DNA of 64,000 nt from CAVZTX01 sp963778375 (GCA_963778375.1 CAVZTX010000018.1:142104-206103); one strand, 5' to 3'. Shown: positions 54,994 through 62,830, numbered from the stretch's first letter. The notes: generated from the letters alone by a model not told the origin. Numbers and translations: made by a program.

Positions 54994-56493
54994 CTACTCC
55001 TTGCCTACATCTTCGATATTCAGGACTTGTTCTGTGCCTGTTGTGAGGTCTCGTAGGGTGACGGTGCCTGTCCGCTGCTCGTCTTCACCGACGATAAGGG
55101 CCAGGCGGATGTGTTTTTTGCTGGCGAGCTTTAGACCTGCGCTAACGCCATGTCCGGTGACGTCTACCTCTATGGTTGGCGATGTGGTGGACTGTTTGAC
55201 TGCATTGGCACGAATGGAACGGGCTACGTGCAAGGCATAGGGCATATCCTGGACGCTTACAGGAATGATCAAGGTCTGGGGAGATGCGCATGGAGAAAGG
55301 TCGCTTTTGGGTATCAGTGAGAGCAGGCGTTCAACACCGAAGGCGAAGCCACAGGCTTTGATGTCACGGGAACTGCCGACTGCTCTCACAAGATGGTCGT
55401 AACGGCCTCCTCCACAGAGTTGTGCGTCGAACCCCTCTTCGTCCTGGGCGTGAATCTCGAAAACCAGGCCGGTATAGTAGCTGACGCCTCGACCAAGCGA
55501 GAGGTTGAGTAGAATTTGTTCGCGAGGAATACCGCACTGTTCGACGATAGTTACCAGTTGTTCCAATTCTTTTAGTGGCTCAGCATCAAGTTCGTAGCGT
55601 CTTAAGAGGTCGCGCAAGGCCTCAAAGGCTTTCGGTGGCGAGCCGGAGACGGCGTGGAGGGCGCGTAGAAATTCTAGCGCGTGCAGGATTTGTCGGCGCT
55701 GCTCGCTGCGTCCCATCTTCCATAGGAAGCGCTCAATGACTTCCTGGCGAGCATCATTATCGTCGAAAGGGATGCTTATGCTGCTTAATAAAGATGGGAT
55801 GAAGCGTGCCTCAACCTCTGAAAAGGCTCCCGTGCTATTTTCGCTATTCTCACTCGTGCTATTTGCAGGATAGAGCGCTTCCAGGCGAGCCTGAGCGAGT
55901 TGCTCGCCCTCTTGCGAACGGCTGATTTGTTCCATCAAGCTGAGCAACAGACGTGCGGCATGATCGTCGAGGTGCAGACGGTTGATAAAGCCGCTCACGA
56001 CGCCGATATGCCCCAATTCCAAGCGGTATTGCAGAATATTGAGTTCGTGCAACGCGTCGCAGGCAAGTTGCAGAATTTCGGCATCAGCAGATGCTGCGTG
56101 ACCGCCAAATAGTTCAATGCCAAGCTGAGTATGCTGTCGATAGCGACTCCTTCCTGGGGCCTCATAACGGAAGACTGGCCCAGCGTACTGGAAGCGCAAT
56201 GGCAGGGGATACTGCTGGTAATGATCCAGGTAGAGGCGGCAGATAGAGGCGGTATATTCTGGGCGCAGACAGAGGTCGTGATGGTGCAGGTGAAAGGCAT
56301 AGAGATTCTGCCACAACTCCTGTCCGAAGCTGGCATGGAAGAGGTCACTGCGCTCGAGTACCGGAGCGTCAACGGGGGCATAGCCAGCCTGGGCGAGGAA
56401 TGTGCCCAGGCGATCTATTATGTGACGCTGCTGTTGGTACGCTTCCGGTAAAAGATCGTGCATGCCACGTAAGCGTTCGATGCGCTTTTTCAT
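54994..56493 (-). CDS. HisZ/HisS-like class II aaRS paralog
   Basis: A 499-aa protein with the class II synthetase core and a C-terminal anticodon-binding-like domain. Motif 2 region is FQYAGPVFRYEAPGRSRYRQ, and the histidine-specific loop reads SLGRGVSYYTGLVFEI where HisRS has GLDYYTG. Motif 1-like text is RGMHDLLPEAYQQQ. The altered motifs and position directly before hisG suggest the regulatory subunit HisZ, but HisZ usually lacks the C-terminal domain (RLALIVGEDEQRTGTVTLRD here), so a true or former histidyl-tRNA synthetase is the alternative. A Ser/Asn-rich insert lies near residue 210. Confidence 0.75.
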   Translation of the reverse strand: MKKRIERLRGMHDLLPEAYQQQRHIIDRLGTFLAQAGYAPVDAPVLERSDLFHASFGQELWQNLYAFHLHHHDLCLRPEYTASICRLYLDHYQQYPLPLRFQYAGPVFRYEAPGRSRYRQHTQLGIELFGGHAASADAEILQLACDALHELNILQYRLELGHIGVVSGFINRLHLDDHAARLLLSLMEQISRSQEGEQLAQARLEALYPANSTSENSENSTGAFSEVEARFIPSLLSSISIPFDDNDARQEVIERFLWKMGRSEQRRQILHALEFLRALHAVSGSPPKAFEALRDLLRRYELDAEPLKELEQLVTIVEQCGIPREQILLNLSLGRGVSYYTGLVFEIHAQDEEGFDAQLCGGGRYDHLVRAVGSSRDIKACGFAFGVERLLSLIPKSDLSPCASPQTLIIPVSVQDMPYALHVARSIRANAVKQSTTSPTIEVDVTGHGVSAGLKLASKKHIRLALIVGEDEQRTGTVTLRDLTTGTEQVLNIEDVGKE

Positions 56494-56549
56494 ACAGTCC
56501 TATTCCTATAGACAATAACGGGTGTTACCAATCAAGATCGGCAATGTTG

Positions 56550-56617
56550 TGTCATGCTGAGTGGAGCGAAGCATCTGTAGCTGGCGAGAGAGATGCTTCG
56601 CTCCACTCAGCATGACA
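56550..56617. repeat. perfect 27-bp inverted repeat
   Basis: TGTCATGCTGAGTGGAGCGA through AGCATCT (56550-56576) is repeated exactly inverted at 56591-56617, with a 14-nt loop. It would form a very stable hairpin between the argG 3' end and the hisZ-like start. A half copy with changes lies near 17.92 kb. It may be a mobile miniature element. Confidence 0.85.
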
Positions 56618-56654
56618 GTCCCGGCTTTGGTCGTTACATTTCATCATTTGCGAT

Positions 56655-56677
56655 GGGCGCGATGAATCGGCCCCTAC
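56655..56677 (-). repeat. REP-like hairpin, CGATGAATCGG variant
   Basis: The plus strand reads GGGCGCGATGAATCGGCCCC then TAC. It lies 15 nt beyond the argG stop. Confidence 0.75.
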
Positions 56678-56690
56678 GGACATTGATGAG

Positions 56691-57959
56691 TTATTTTATT
56701 TGCTTCGTTATGCTCTGGGTGCTGACTTCCTCTAATAGATTACCTTCTACGCCGATGGAGGGCAAGAGTTGTGCTTGTGCCTGGGTTGTCATAGGCAAGC
56801 CCCAGAGTTTGATGAAGCCAAGGGCGGCGTTGTGATCGAATTGATCGCCGGTATCGTAGGTTGCGAGGCTGTGGTTGTAGAGCGAATGATCGGATTTGCG
56901 TCCTACGATGGAGCAATGTCCATGTGATAACTTCACGCGCACGACGCCGCTCACAAAACGCTGCGTACTCTGGACATAAGCTGCGAGGTCCTGATGCAAG
57001 GCAGTATACCACTGGCCGTTATAGATGAGGCGTGCGTACTCGGCTGAAACCATCTCCTTGAAACGAACCTGATCACGGCTGAGTGTCAGACTCTCCAAGG
57101 CACTGTGTGCTGTATGCAATACAGTGGCAGCAGGAGTTTCGTAGATTTCACGTGATTTGATGCCAACCAGGCGATTCTCGATATGGTCAATTCGGCCGAT
57201 ACCATAGCTGCCTGCGAGCTTGTTCAGCGTTTCGATGAGTGTTGCGCCCTCCATTTCTTCGCCATTCAGTGCTATGGGGATGCCATGCTGAAAGGTGATC
57301 TCCACGTAGGTAGGCTCTGAGGAAGATTGGGCCTGAAGATCGGGATTGACAGTCCACTCATAGACTTCTTCCGGCGGCTCGGCCCAGGGGTCTTCGAGGA
57401 TGCCGCACTCGACGCTGCGTCCCCAGAGGTTTTGATCGACGGAATAAGGGCTGGCATTGGTGACCGAGATGGGAATGGAATGCTTGGTAGCATAGGCAAT
57501 TTCGTTGTCGCGTGTCATACTCCACTCGCGTACGGGGGCGATTATTTTCAGGTCGGGTGCAAGGGTGTTGATGGCGACATCGAAGCGTACCTGGTCATTG
57601 CCCTTGCCTGTACAGCCGTGAGCTACAGCCACTGCTCCTTCCGTGCGGGCGACTTCAACCAGCAGGCGTGCAATCAATGGACGCGCCAGGGCGGTTGCCA
57701 GCGGGTACTGCCCCTCGTAGATGGCTCCTGCCTGCAATGCAGGCCAAACGAAGTAACGTACGAAATTGGCGCGGCCATCAACAACGAGGGCTTTGACTGC
57801 TCCAATCTTTTCAGCGCGGGCGGCGATGGCAGGGAGATCGCGCGCATTGCCTACATCAATTGTAACTGTGATGACATCGAGATTATACTGTTCCTGAATC
57901 CATCGGATGGCGACGGAGGTGTCCAGGCCACCGGAATATGCGAGTACGACTGTTGACAT
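56691..57959 (-). CDS. argG: argininosuccinate synthase ArgG
   Basis: Joins citrulline and aspartate with ATP. The 422-aa protein starts STVVLAYSGGLDTSVAIRWI with the PP-loop. Other family blocks are VAHGCTGKGNDQVRFDV near 115, TRDNEIAYATKHSIPI near 150, NASPYSVDQNLWGRSVECGI near 170 and GIGRIDHIENRLVGIKSREI near 275. The ATG at 57959 follows AAAGGA; the frame open to 58034 runs through repeat DNA. It is the second gene of an argH-argG unit behind a T-box. Slightly longer than the usual 400 aa. Confidence 0.95.
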   Translation of the reverse strand: MSTVVLAYSGGLDTSVAIRWIQEQYNLDVITVTIDVGNARDLPAIAARAEKIGAVKALVVDGRANFVRYFVWPALQAGAIYEGQYPLATALARPLIARLLVEVARTEGAVAVAHGCTGKGNDQVRFDVAINTLAPDLKIIAPVREWSMTRDNEIAYATKHSIPISVTNASPYSVDQNLWGRSVECGILEDPWAEPPEEVYEWTVNPDLQAQSSSEPTYVEITFQHGIPIALNGEEMEGATLIETLNKLAGSYGIGRIDHIENRLVGIKSREIYETPAATVLHTAHSALESLTLSRDQVRFKEMVSAEYARLIYNGQWYTALHQDLAAYVQSTQRFVSGVVRVKLSHGHCSIVGRKSDHSLYNHSLATYDTGDQFDHNAALGFIKLWGLPMTTQAQAQLLPSIGVEGNLLEEVSTQSITKQIK

Positions 57960-58014
57960 AGTGTTAAAAATCCTTTCTGTGCTGTTGTATGCCGGCCGGG
58001 TCGAACACCAGGCC

Positions 58015-58065
58015 GGACAGGCACAAGGCCCCATCCCCAGCCACCCAGCCGCCCCCTGTCCCTAC
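58015..58065 (-). repeat. expanded REP-like hairpin, GGACAG/CTGTCC subtype
   Basis: The stem GGACAG and CTGTCC, with the CTAC foot, is the same as at 2.25 and 7.6 kb, but the loop is enlarged to about 34 nt by a C-rich insert (ccccatccccagccaccc). It lies between argG and argH. Confidence 0.7.
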
Positions 58066-58216
58066 ATGCCGCCTGACCCCGCCCCTACCGTTACGATGAG
58101 CGTTTTTGATTGTAGAAGTTCACTGAGCTTCTACCAACTTTTGTATCGCTAAAGCGAATTTATCTGTACGATCTTGCCATATCTTCTTTGCTTCCTCAAG
58201 CTGTTGGTGTGCTTGT

Positions 58217-59506
58217 TCAAGCCCCAAGATTGCCAGCGCCGCCTTCGTGGCTGCGTGCGGCCAGGCGCTCGGTGAGTTGGGCCTGGCTTTCGGTGGGCAG
58301 GGGCATGTGGCGATCCAGGAGAGCGGTTACTTCGGCTCCGACGATGCGGTAGGCGTCGCGGAAAGGGAGTTTGGCAACGGTGGCAAGTTCGTAGGCGCGG
58401 TCGGCGGCAAAAAGCTCGAAGGTGCAGGCAGCGACCAGGCGCTCGGTGTTGACATTCAGCGCACTGACGACTAGTGTGCAAATCTCCAGGCTTTCTTGCA
58501 CGATATCGAGAGCCTCCATGAAGGGGCGTTTTGTCTCCTGGTAGTCCATGTTGTAGCCAGAGGGAAGGCCGCTGACAATGCCGAGTATCTGCTGCTGCAA
58601 AGCCAGCATCGTCTGGGTGCGGGCGCGCACGAGTTCCATGATACCCAGATTGCGCTTCTGAGGCATGATGCTGCTACCTGTACAGAGTTCCTGGGGTAGC
58701 TGGAAGAAGCCGTATTCGACCGTGGTGAAGAGCAGGATATCCTGTGCCAGTTTGCTCAGGTCGAGCATGATTTGTGCAAGCGCTTGCACGATGGAGGCTT
58801 CAATCTTGCCACGACTATTCTGTACGTAGATGACGTTGTTCTGAACGCGAGAGAAGCCGAGTACATCAGCGCAATACTGGCGGTCGATGGGTATGGGTAC
58901 GCCATAGCCAGCGGCAGAGCCGAGCGGAGATTGATCGTTGAGGGTATAGGCAGCCGAGAGGAGGTGCTCATCATCAAGCAGGGCTTCGGCAAAGCTGGAG
59001 GCCCAGAGGCCTACGGATGAGAGCATGGCACGCTGCATATGTGTGTAGCCTGGCATAGGAGTATTGGCATGAGCGCTGGCCATCTCTAGCAGACGCTGAG
59101 CAGAGGTTGGGATAACGTAGTTGGCTACGTTATGCAGTTGCTCTTTACCGTACAGGCGCAGGTCTACCAGCACCTGGTCGTTGCGCGAACGAGCCATGTG
59201 AATCTTTTTGCCTGATGCTCCTGCTGTTGCTGCCAGGTAATTTTCAATGCGAGTATGCACGTCTTCGTCGGCTAATGTGACGGTGAATTCGTGCGTTGCT
59301 TCCAGTTCCAGAATGTTGCGCAGGGCCTCTTTCAAAGCTTTATGCTCCGATTCTGTCAAGATGCCGATTTTCGCCAGCATGGCAGCGTGAGCGAGCGATC
59401 CCCATACGTCATGTCGAATGAGGCGGACATCAAGCTGGCTATTCTGTGCGGCCTCGAAACGCTCTACTTGCTCGTTCAAGGTGTAGCCTTTTTGCCAGAG
59501 TTTTGT
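58217..59506 (-). CDS. argH: argininosuccinate lyase ArgH (3' end frameshifted)
   Basis: Splits argininosuccinate into arginine and fumarate. Blocks seen: DEDVHTRIENYLAATAG near 87, KIHMARSRNDQVLVDLRLY near 108, PGYTHMQRAMLSSVGLW near 155, and the lyase signature GSSIMPQKRNLGIMELVRAR near 285. The frame as read stops at 58217 after GGAGNLGA, about 30 residues short. Removing one G from GGGG near 58221 gives GLEQAHQQLEEAKKIW and an end at 58120, giving the usual 461 aa. So the true gene is probably 58120-59506. AAGGAG precedes the ATG. Confidence 0.92.
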   Translation of the reverse strand, partial: TKLWQKGYTLNEQVERFEAAQNSQLDVRLIRHDVWGSLAHAAMLAKIGILTESEHKALKEALRNILELEATHEFTVTLADEDVHTRIENYLAATAGASGKKIHMARSRNDQVLVDLRLYGKEQLHNVANYVIPTSAQRLLEMASAHANTPMPGYTHMQRAMLSSVGLWASSFAEALLDDEHLLSAAYTLNDQSPLGSAAGYGVPIPIDRQYCADVLGFSRVQNNVIYVQNSRGKIEASIVQALAQIMLDLSKLAQDILLFTTVEYGFFQLPQELCTGSSIMPQKRNLGIMELVRARTQTMLALQQQILGIVSGLPSGYNMDYQETKRPFMEALDIVQESLEICTLVVSALNVNTERLVAACTFELFAADRAYELATVAKLPFRDAYRIVGAEVTALLDRHMPLPTESQAQLTERLAARSHEGGAGNLGA

Positions 59507-59540
59507 CATAGCGATTCTCCTTGTGTTGGAAGCGGGCAAT

Positions 59541-59585
59541 AAAAAACTCCCGCCCCTTCCTGAAAAACACTGAAGGGACGAGAGC
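59541..59585 (-). terminator. T-box-controlled intrinsic terminator
   Basis: Minus strand: CTCTCGTCCCTTC, a loop of about 12 nt with GTTTTTC, GAAGGGGCGGGAG, then TTTTTT. It lies directly after the T-box sequence and 35 nt before the argH start. Confidence 0.85.
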
Positions 59586-59860
59586 GAGATTTTTGCTCCC
59601 GTGGTGCCACCCTGATTGCCACTATCCGCTACGCTGCATCTTCCTCACGACCTTGTGAGAAAGTGATGGTGACCACTTTTTGCGAGTTATTTGCTGCGTG
59701 GGAACTACCCACCTGCTCCTACTTGCTCCCGTTCCAGGAAGCTTTCTTCGGTCAGCCGCTTACGAAGGCGTTCTGGGGGAGCGTATCCATTCCGAACTTT
59801 CACTCTGTTTCGGATCGCTGTTGGTCGCCTTTCCCGTACTTTGTTCGTTCAACGCGGGTC
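59541..59860 (-). promoter_or_regulatory. T-box riboswitch leader of argHG
   Basis: On the minus strand the diagnostic T-box sequence AGGGTGGCACCACGGGAG lies at about 59596-59614, about 90 nt before argH, and is followed by a terminator. Upstream leader sequence to about 59860 contains gaacaaagtacggg, typical of the base of stem I. T-boxes bind uncharged tRNA and allow readthrough; an arginine tRNA is inferred from the downstream genes, since the specifier codon could not be fixed by eye. Confidence 0.85.
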
Positions 59861-59910
59861 AGTCTGTATAGAGTTGTCTGCTTCAAGGATATCCGCAAAT
59901 TTGTAAAATG

Positions 59911-60324
59911 TCAAACAGTGTTTTGTCCGGATTCGATCTCCGCCAGACCGGATTGCTGGTAGATGCCCAGAATGTTGCCGGCGGGGTCGCGAAAGTGTGC
60001 ATATACCTCATGCTCATCAGGGTTGACGGGCTGCACGATCTCGCCGCCAGCAGCGATGATAGCCTCGATTGTAGTCGCGGCACTGGCGACCATGATGGAT
60101 ACGAGGAGGCCTGGATTTGTCGAGGGAGGGCGTTCAAGAACCCACGTGCCGCTCACTTCGCCGACAGTGTCGTCGAAGGCGGTCGAGCCGTCATTGCGCT
60201 GCCTGGTCTGCCAACCGAAGACCCGCTGGTAGAACTGAGCTGACTTCGAGATGTCGATGGCGGGGATTTCGATATAGCAAATCTTGCCAGTACGGTAGTT
60301 GGGAGATGGTGTTGGTGTAGTCAT
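59911..60324 (-). CDS. VOC-family (glyoxalase/dioxygenase-like) protein
   Basis: A 137-aa single VOC domain made of paired beta-alpha-beta-beta-beta units: ICYIEIPAIDISKSAQFYQR VFGW at the start and AAGGEIVQPV, HFRDPAGNILGIYQ near the end. The expected metal-side Glu is kept (GNILGIYQQ has Ile where metal enzymes have Glu), so catalysis is doubtful and ligand binding is possible. It stands upstream of, and antiparallel in control to, the argH T-box region; function unknown. Confidence 0.8.
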   Translation of the reverse strand: MTTPTPSPNYRTGKICYIEIPAIDISKSAQFYQRVFGWQTRQRNDGSTAFDDTVGEVSGTWVLERPPSTNPGLLVSIMVASAATTIEAIIAAGGEIVQPVNPDEHEVYAHFRDPAGNILGIYQQSGLAEIESGQNTV

Positions 60325-60467
60325 GCCTCTTCTCTTTCTCGATAGGTTCGATAGAGGTGTCTCACCTCTCTTCTCAGAGTATAGGTCATTTGTACTATGA
60401 AAGCAAGTGTCAGATTGAGTTTCATGTCTTTTACCACATGGCGTGCCTCAGGAAGCTGCTCTCGTCT

Positions 60468-60887
60468 TTATGCATGTTCTGCAAGCAACTCATGCTCAAT
60501 GCGGGAGCGTATCTGATCCCGGACTCGACGATAGACTGCCAGTTGTTCGGCTTCACTTCCCGTAGCCTTTGAGGGGTCTTCGAATGACCAGTGGCGGCGC
60601 TGGACTGCACCTGGAAAGATGGGGCAGGCTTCCGCGGCTGTGTCACAGACGGTAATTACCATATCGAATGGCTCACGTATATAGCGGTCAAGGGTTTTTG
60701 ATTGTTGTTGCGAAATGTCGATGCCTAAATCTGCCATTGCCTTAATCGCTAATGGTCGTACTGCCGTTGCTTCTGTGCCTGCACTGAATACCTCGAATGA
60801 ATCTCCGCCGAGATGACGCAATAATCCTTCGGCTATCTGAGAACGGGCGGAGTTATGCGTACAAATGAAAAGAATGCGCTGCTTCAT
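60468..60887 (-). CDS. arsC: arsenate reductase ArsC, LMW-phosphatase type
   Basis: Reduces arsenate to arsenite with a Cys relay and thioredoxin. The 139-aa protein starts QRILFICTHNSARSQIAEGL, where CTHNSARS is the phosphate-binding loop with the nucleophile Cys. The resolving Cys region is MVITVCDTAAEACPIFPG near residue 80, followed by HWSFEDPSKATGSE. The ATG at 60887 has GAAAGG upstream; the longer frame crosses the promoter region. It is divergent from the sigma factor and arsM genes. Confidence 0.92.
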   Translation of the reverse strand: MKQRILFICTHNSARSQIAEGLLRHLGGDSFEVFSAGTEATAVRPLAIKAMADLGIDISQQQSKTLDRYIREPFDMVITVCDTAAEACPIFPGAVQRRHWSFEDPSKATGSEAEQLAVYRRVRDQIRSRIEHELLAEHA

Positions 60888-60940
60888 GGTAGGGTGCCTT
60901 TCTCTATTGAAAACCTGTCTTAGATGAGATATAGCACATT

Positions 60941-60968
60941 GCGTCCTTTTGGGCAAATTCCCGTCTAT
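60941..60968 (+). promoter_or_regulatory. ECF-type promoter of sigma-factor operon
   Basis: GCGTCC (60941-60946), 15 nt, CGTCTAT (60962-60968). The same two boxes with the same spacing occur before arsM at 61820-61847. The CGTC -10 is typical of ECF sigma factors, and an ECF sigma gene lies downstream, so autoregulation is likely. Confidence 0.7.
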
Positions 60969-61007
60969 ATACATGAAATAATTCTACTCAAGAAAGGGGT
61001 AGCGAAC

Positions 61008-61223
61008 ATGGTGCCAAATGATCTGCACTTTCTTGCTCACCAGGAAAGATATAAAGACCTGATGCGGGAAGCTGCGCAAGAACGGATTGTACGTGCTGCA
61101 CGAGGCCAACAGCAGTATCATAGAACAATATATCAGGTTATTGCATCCTGGTTAGGTTTCTACCTGGAACGATGGGGTTGTATACTACAACAATGTACGA
61201 ACTCATGCTGCTGTGAAGCTTAG
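61008..61223 (+). CDS. small protein with Cys-rich tail
   Basis: A 71-aa protein started at the ATG at 61008 (AAAGGGG upstream). A charged amphipathic N-terminal half (HFLAHQERYKDLMREAAQER) is followed by YQVIASWLGFYLERWGC and the tail CTNSCCCEA. The Cys cluster suggests metal or arsenite binding. It is the first gene before the ECF sigma factor, 18 nt apart, behind an ECF-type promoter. It could be an anti-sigma or sensor peptide, which is inference. Confidence 0.65.
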   Translation: MVPNDLHFLAHQERYKDLMREAAQERIVRAARGQQQYHRTIYQVIASWLGFYLERWGCILQQCTNSCCCEA

Positions 61224-61241
61224 AATTCAAGGACGTTGAGT

Positions 61242-61817
61242 ATGATGGTGACAACCGAGAGTCTATGGGAAACATTTCACGCGAGGCTCAAACAATTCAT
61301 CCTCAAACGTGTGCCGGATGAACAGAATGCCGAGGATATTCTTCAGAATGTCTTTCTGAAAATTCATGCTCGAATTGGCACGCTACGGGATGAAGAAAAG
61401 CTGCAAAGTTGGATGTACCAAATTGCCCGCAATGCTGTTACAGATTACTATAGGGAACATAAAGCTACGATTGAGTTACCCGAGGCATTTGAACTGCCGG
61501 GGGAAGCGGTTGTTGACGATGATGCCGTGAAAGATTTGATACCCAGCGTCAGGGCGATGGTGAATAGCCTGCCTGATGAGTATCGAGAAGCTTTGATCCT
61601 GACCGAATATGAGGGACTTACTCAAAGAGAATTGGCTGAAAGGCTTGGTCTCTCCTTTTCTGGGGCGAAATCGCGGGTGCAGAGGGCGCGGGAAAAACTG
61701 AAGGCTATGTTGTTGGACTGCTGCCATTTTGAGTTTGATCGATTAGGGAAGGTTATTGATTATCAACCGAAATGTGGCTGCTGTACAGGGAATGGTGATT
61801 GTTCCTGCTGCAAGTGA
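61242..61817 (+). CDS. ECF sigma factor, SigZ-like, with Cys-rich C-terminus
   Basis: A 191-aa sigma-70 family factor with region 2 (PDEQNAEDILQNVFLKIHAR, LQSWMYQIARNAVTDYYRE) and region 4 (LPDEYREALILTEYEGLTQR, LSFSGAKSRVQRAREKLKAM). The tail adds CCHFEFDRLGKVIDY and CGCCTGNGDCSCCK, as in SigZ-type factors, likely a thiol metal or arsenite sensor. Start is ATG at 61242. The gene is flanked by two matching ECF promoters and sits between arsC and arsM, so it probably controls arsenic genes. Confidence 0.88.
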   Translation: MMVTTESLWETFHARLKQFILKRVPDEQNAEDILQNVFLKIHARIGTLRDEEKLQSWMYQIARNAVTDYYREHKATIELPEAFELPGEAVVDDDAVKDLIPSVRAMVNSLPDEYREALILTEYEGLTQRELAERLGLSFSGAKSRVQRAREKLKAMLLDCCHFEFDRLGKVIDYQPKCGCCTGNGDCSCCK

Positions 61818-61819
61818 GT

Positions 61820-61847
61820 TGCGTCCTTTTTGAAAAAGTTCCGTCTA
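61820..61847 (+). promoter_or_regulatory. ECF-type promoter of arsM
   Basis: GCGTCC (61820-61825), 15 nt, CGTCTAT (61841-61847), matching the promoter at 60941-60968 including the T-run after the first box and TTC before the second. It begins 3 nt after the sigma-factor stop and 74 nt before arsM. Confidence 0.7.
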
Positions 61848-61920
61848 TTACGACGAACAATTGAGCAGATTAGGATGCTCAATGCGAGATCAAACCTAAA
61901 GGACAGAAAGGACAATTGAA

Positions 61921-62811
61921 ATGAATGCAATCCCAAATGACGATGAAAAACTGCGTGAAGAGGTGCGTGAGCGGTATGGACGTACAGCGTTGCAAGTATT
62001 GCAGGGAACTGAGGCCGAGGCGAGTGCGGGTGAGTGTTGTGGCACAAGCCCTAGCTGCTGTGGTACAAGTGCTGGTAGCTGTTGCGGGACGGGTAGTGGT
62101 GATCCTGTGACGAGCGATCTTTATAGTAATGCAGAATTGGGTGAATTGCCGGTGGCGGCTGCACTCGCTTCACTCGGCTGTGGCAACCCAACGGCGCTGG
62201 CTGAATTGAAACCAGGGGAGAGGGTGCTTGATCTGGGAAGTGGAGGTGGCATCGATGTGTTGCTTTCGGCGCGACGAGTTGGGCCAACGGGCTTTGCTTA
62301 TGGTTTGGATATGACCGATGCGATGCTGGAATTGGCCGAGCGCAATCGTACTGAGGCGGGAGTGGAAAATGTTCGGTTCCTGAAGGGCATCATCGAGGAT
62401 ATCCCGCTTCCTGCAGAGAGCGTGGACGTGGTTATCTCCAATTGCGTGATCAATCTTTCCGCTGACAAGGGACGGGTGCTGCGCGAGGCTTATCGTGTGC
62501 TTGTGCCTGGCGGTCGTTTTGCTGTCTCAGATATTGTCTTCCAGGGGCGCATTCCTGATGCTATTCGAGGTGATCTTGAGGCGTGGGCTGGCTGCATTGC
62601 GGGTGCTTTGGAGGAGGAGGTGTACCGAGGGCTGCTGCGTGAAGCAGGGTTTACCGATATTGAGGTTGAGGTGACACGTCGCTATGCTTTGAGCGACATT
62701 TCCGATGGGGGTGCAGGTGCATCGATTGCTGCGCTTTCGGAAAGCGAGCGTGGAGATGTGGATGGGAAATTTGTGAGTGCGTTTATTCGGGCACGTAAGC
62801 CGAGAGTGTGA
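61921..62811 (+). CDS. arsM: arsenite S-adenosylmethionine methyltransferase ArsM
   Basis: Methylates arsenite to less toxic or volatile species. The 296-aa protein has an N-terminal Cys-rich stretch (GECCGTSPSCCGTSAGSCCG), the SAM-binding motif VLDLGSGGGIDVLLSARRVG near residue 100, and the two conserved catalytic Cys positions in VISNCVINLSADKGRV near 175 and WAGCIAGALEEEVYRGLL near 225. AAAGGAC precedes the ATG. It is controlled by its own ECF-type promoter. Confidence 0.93.
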   Translation: MNAIPNDDEKLREEVRERYGRTALQVLQGTEAEASAGECCGTSPSCCGTSAGSCCGTGSGDPVTSDLYSNAELGELPVAAALASLGCGNPTALAELKPGERVLDLGSGGGIDVLLSARRVGPTGFAYGLDMTDAMLELAERNRTEAGVENVRFLKGIIEDIPLPAESVDVVISNCVINLSADKGRVLREAYRVLVPGGRFAVSDIVFQGRIPDAIRGDLEAWAGCIAGALEEEVYRGLLREAGFTDIEVEVTRRYALSDISDGGAGASIAALSESERGDVDGKFVSAFIRARKPRV

Positions 62812-62830
62812 TGTCTGGAGTCGTCAGCTT

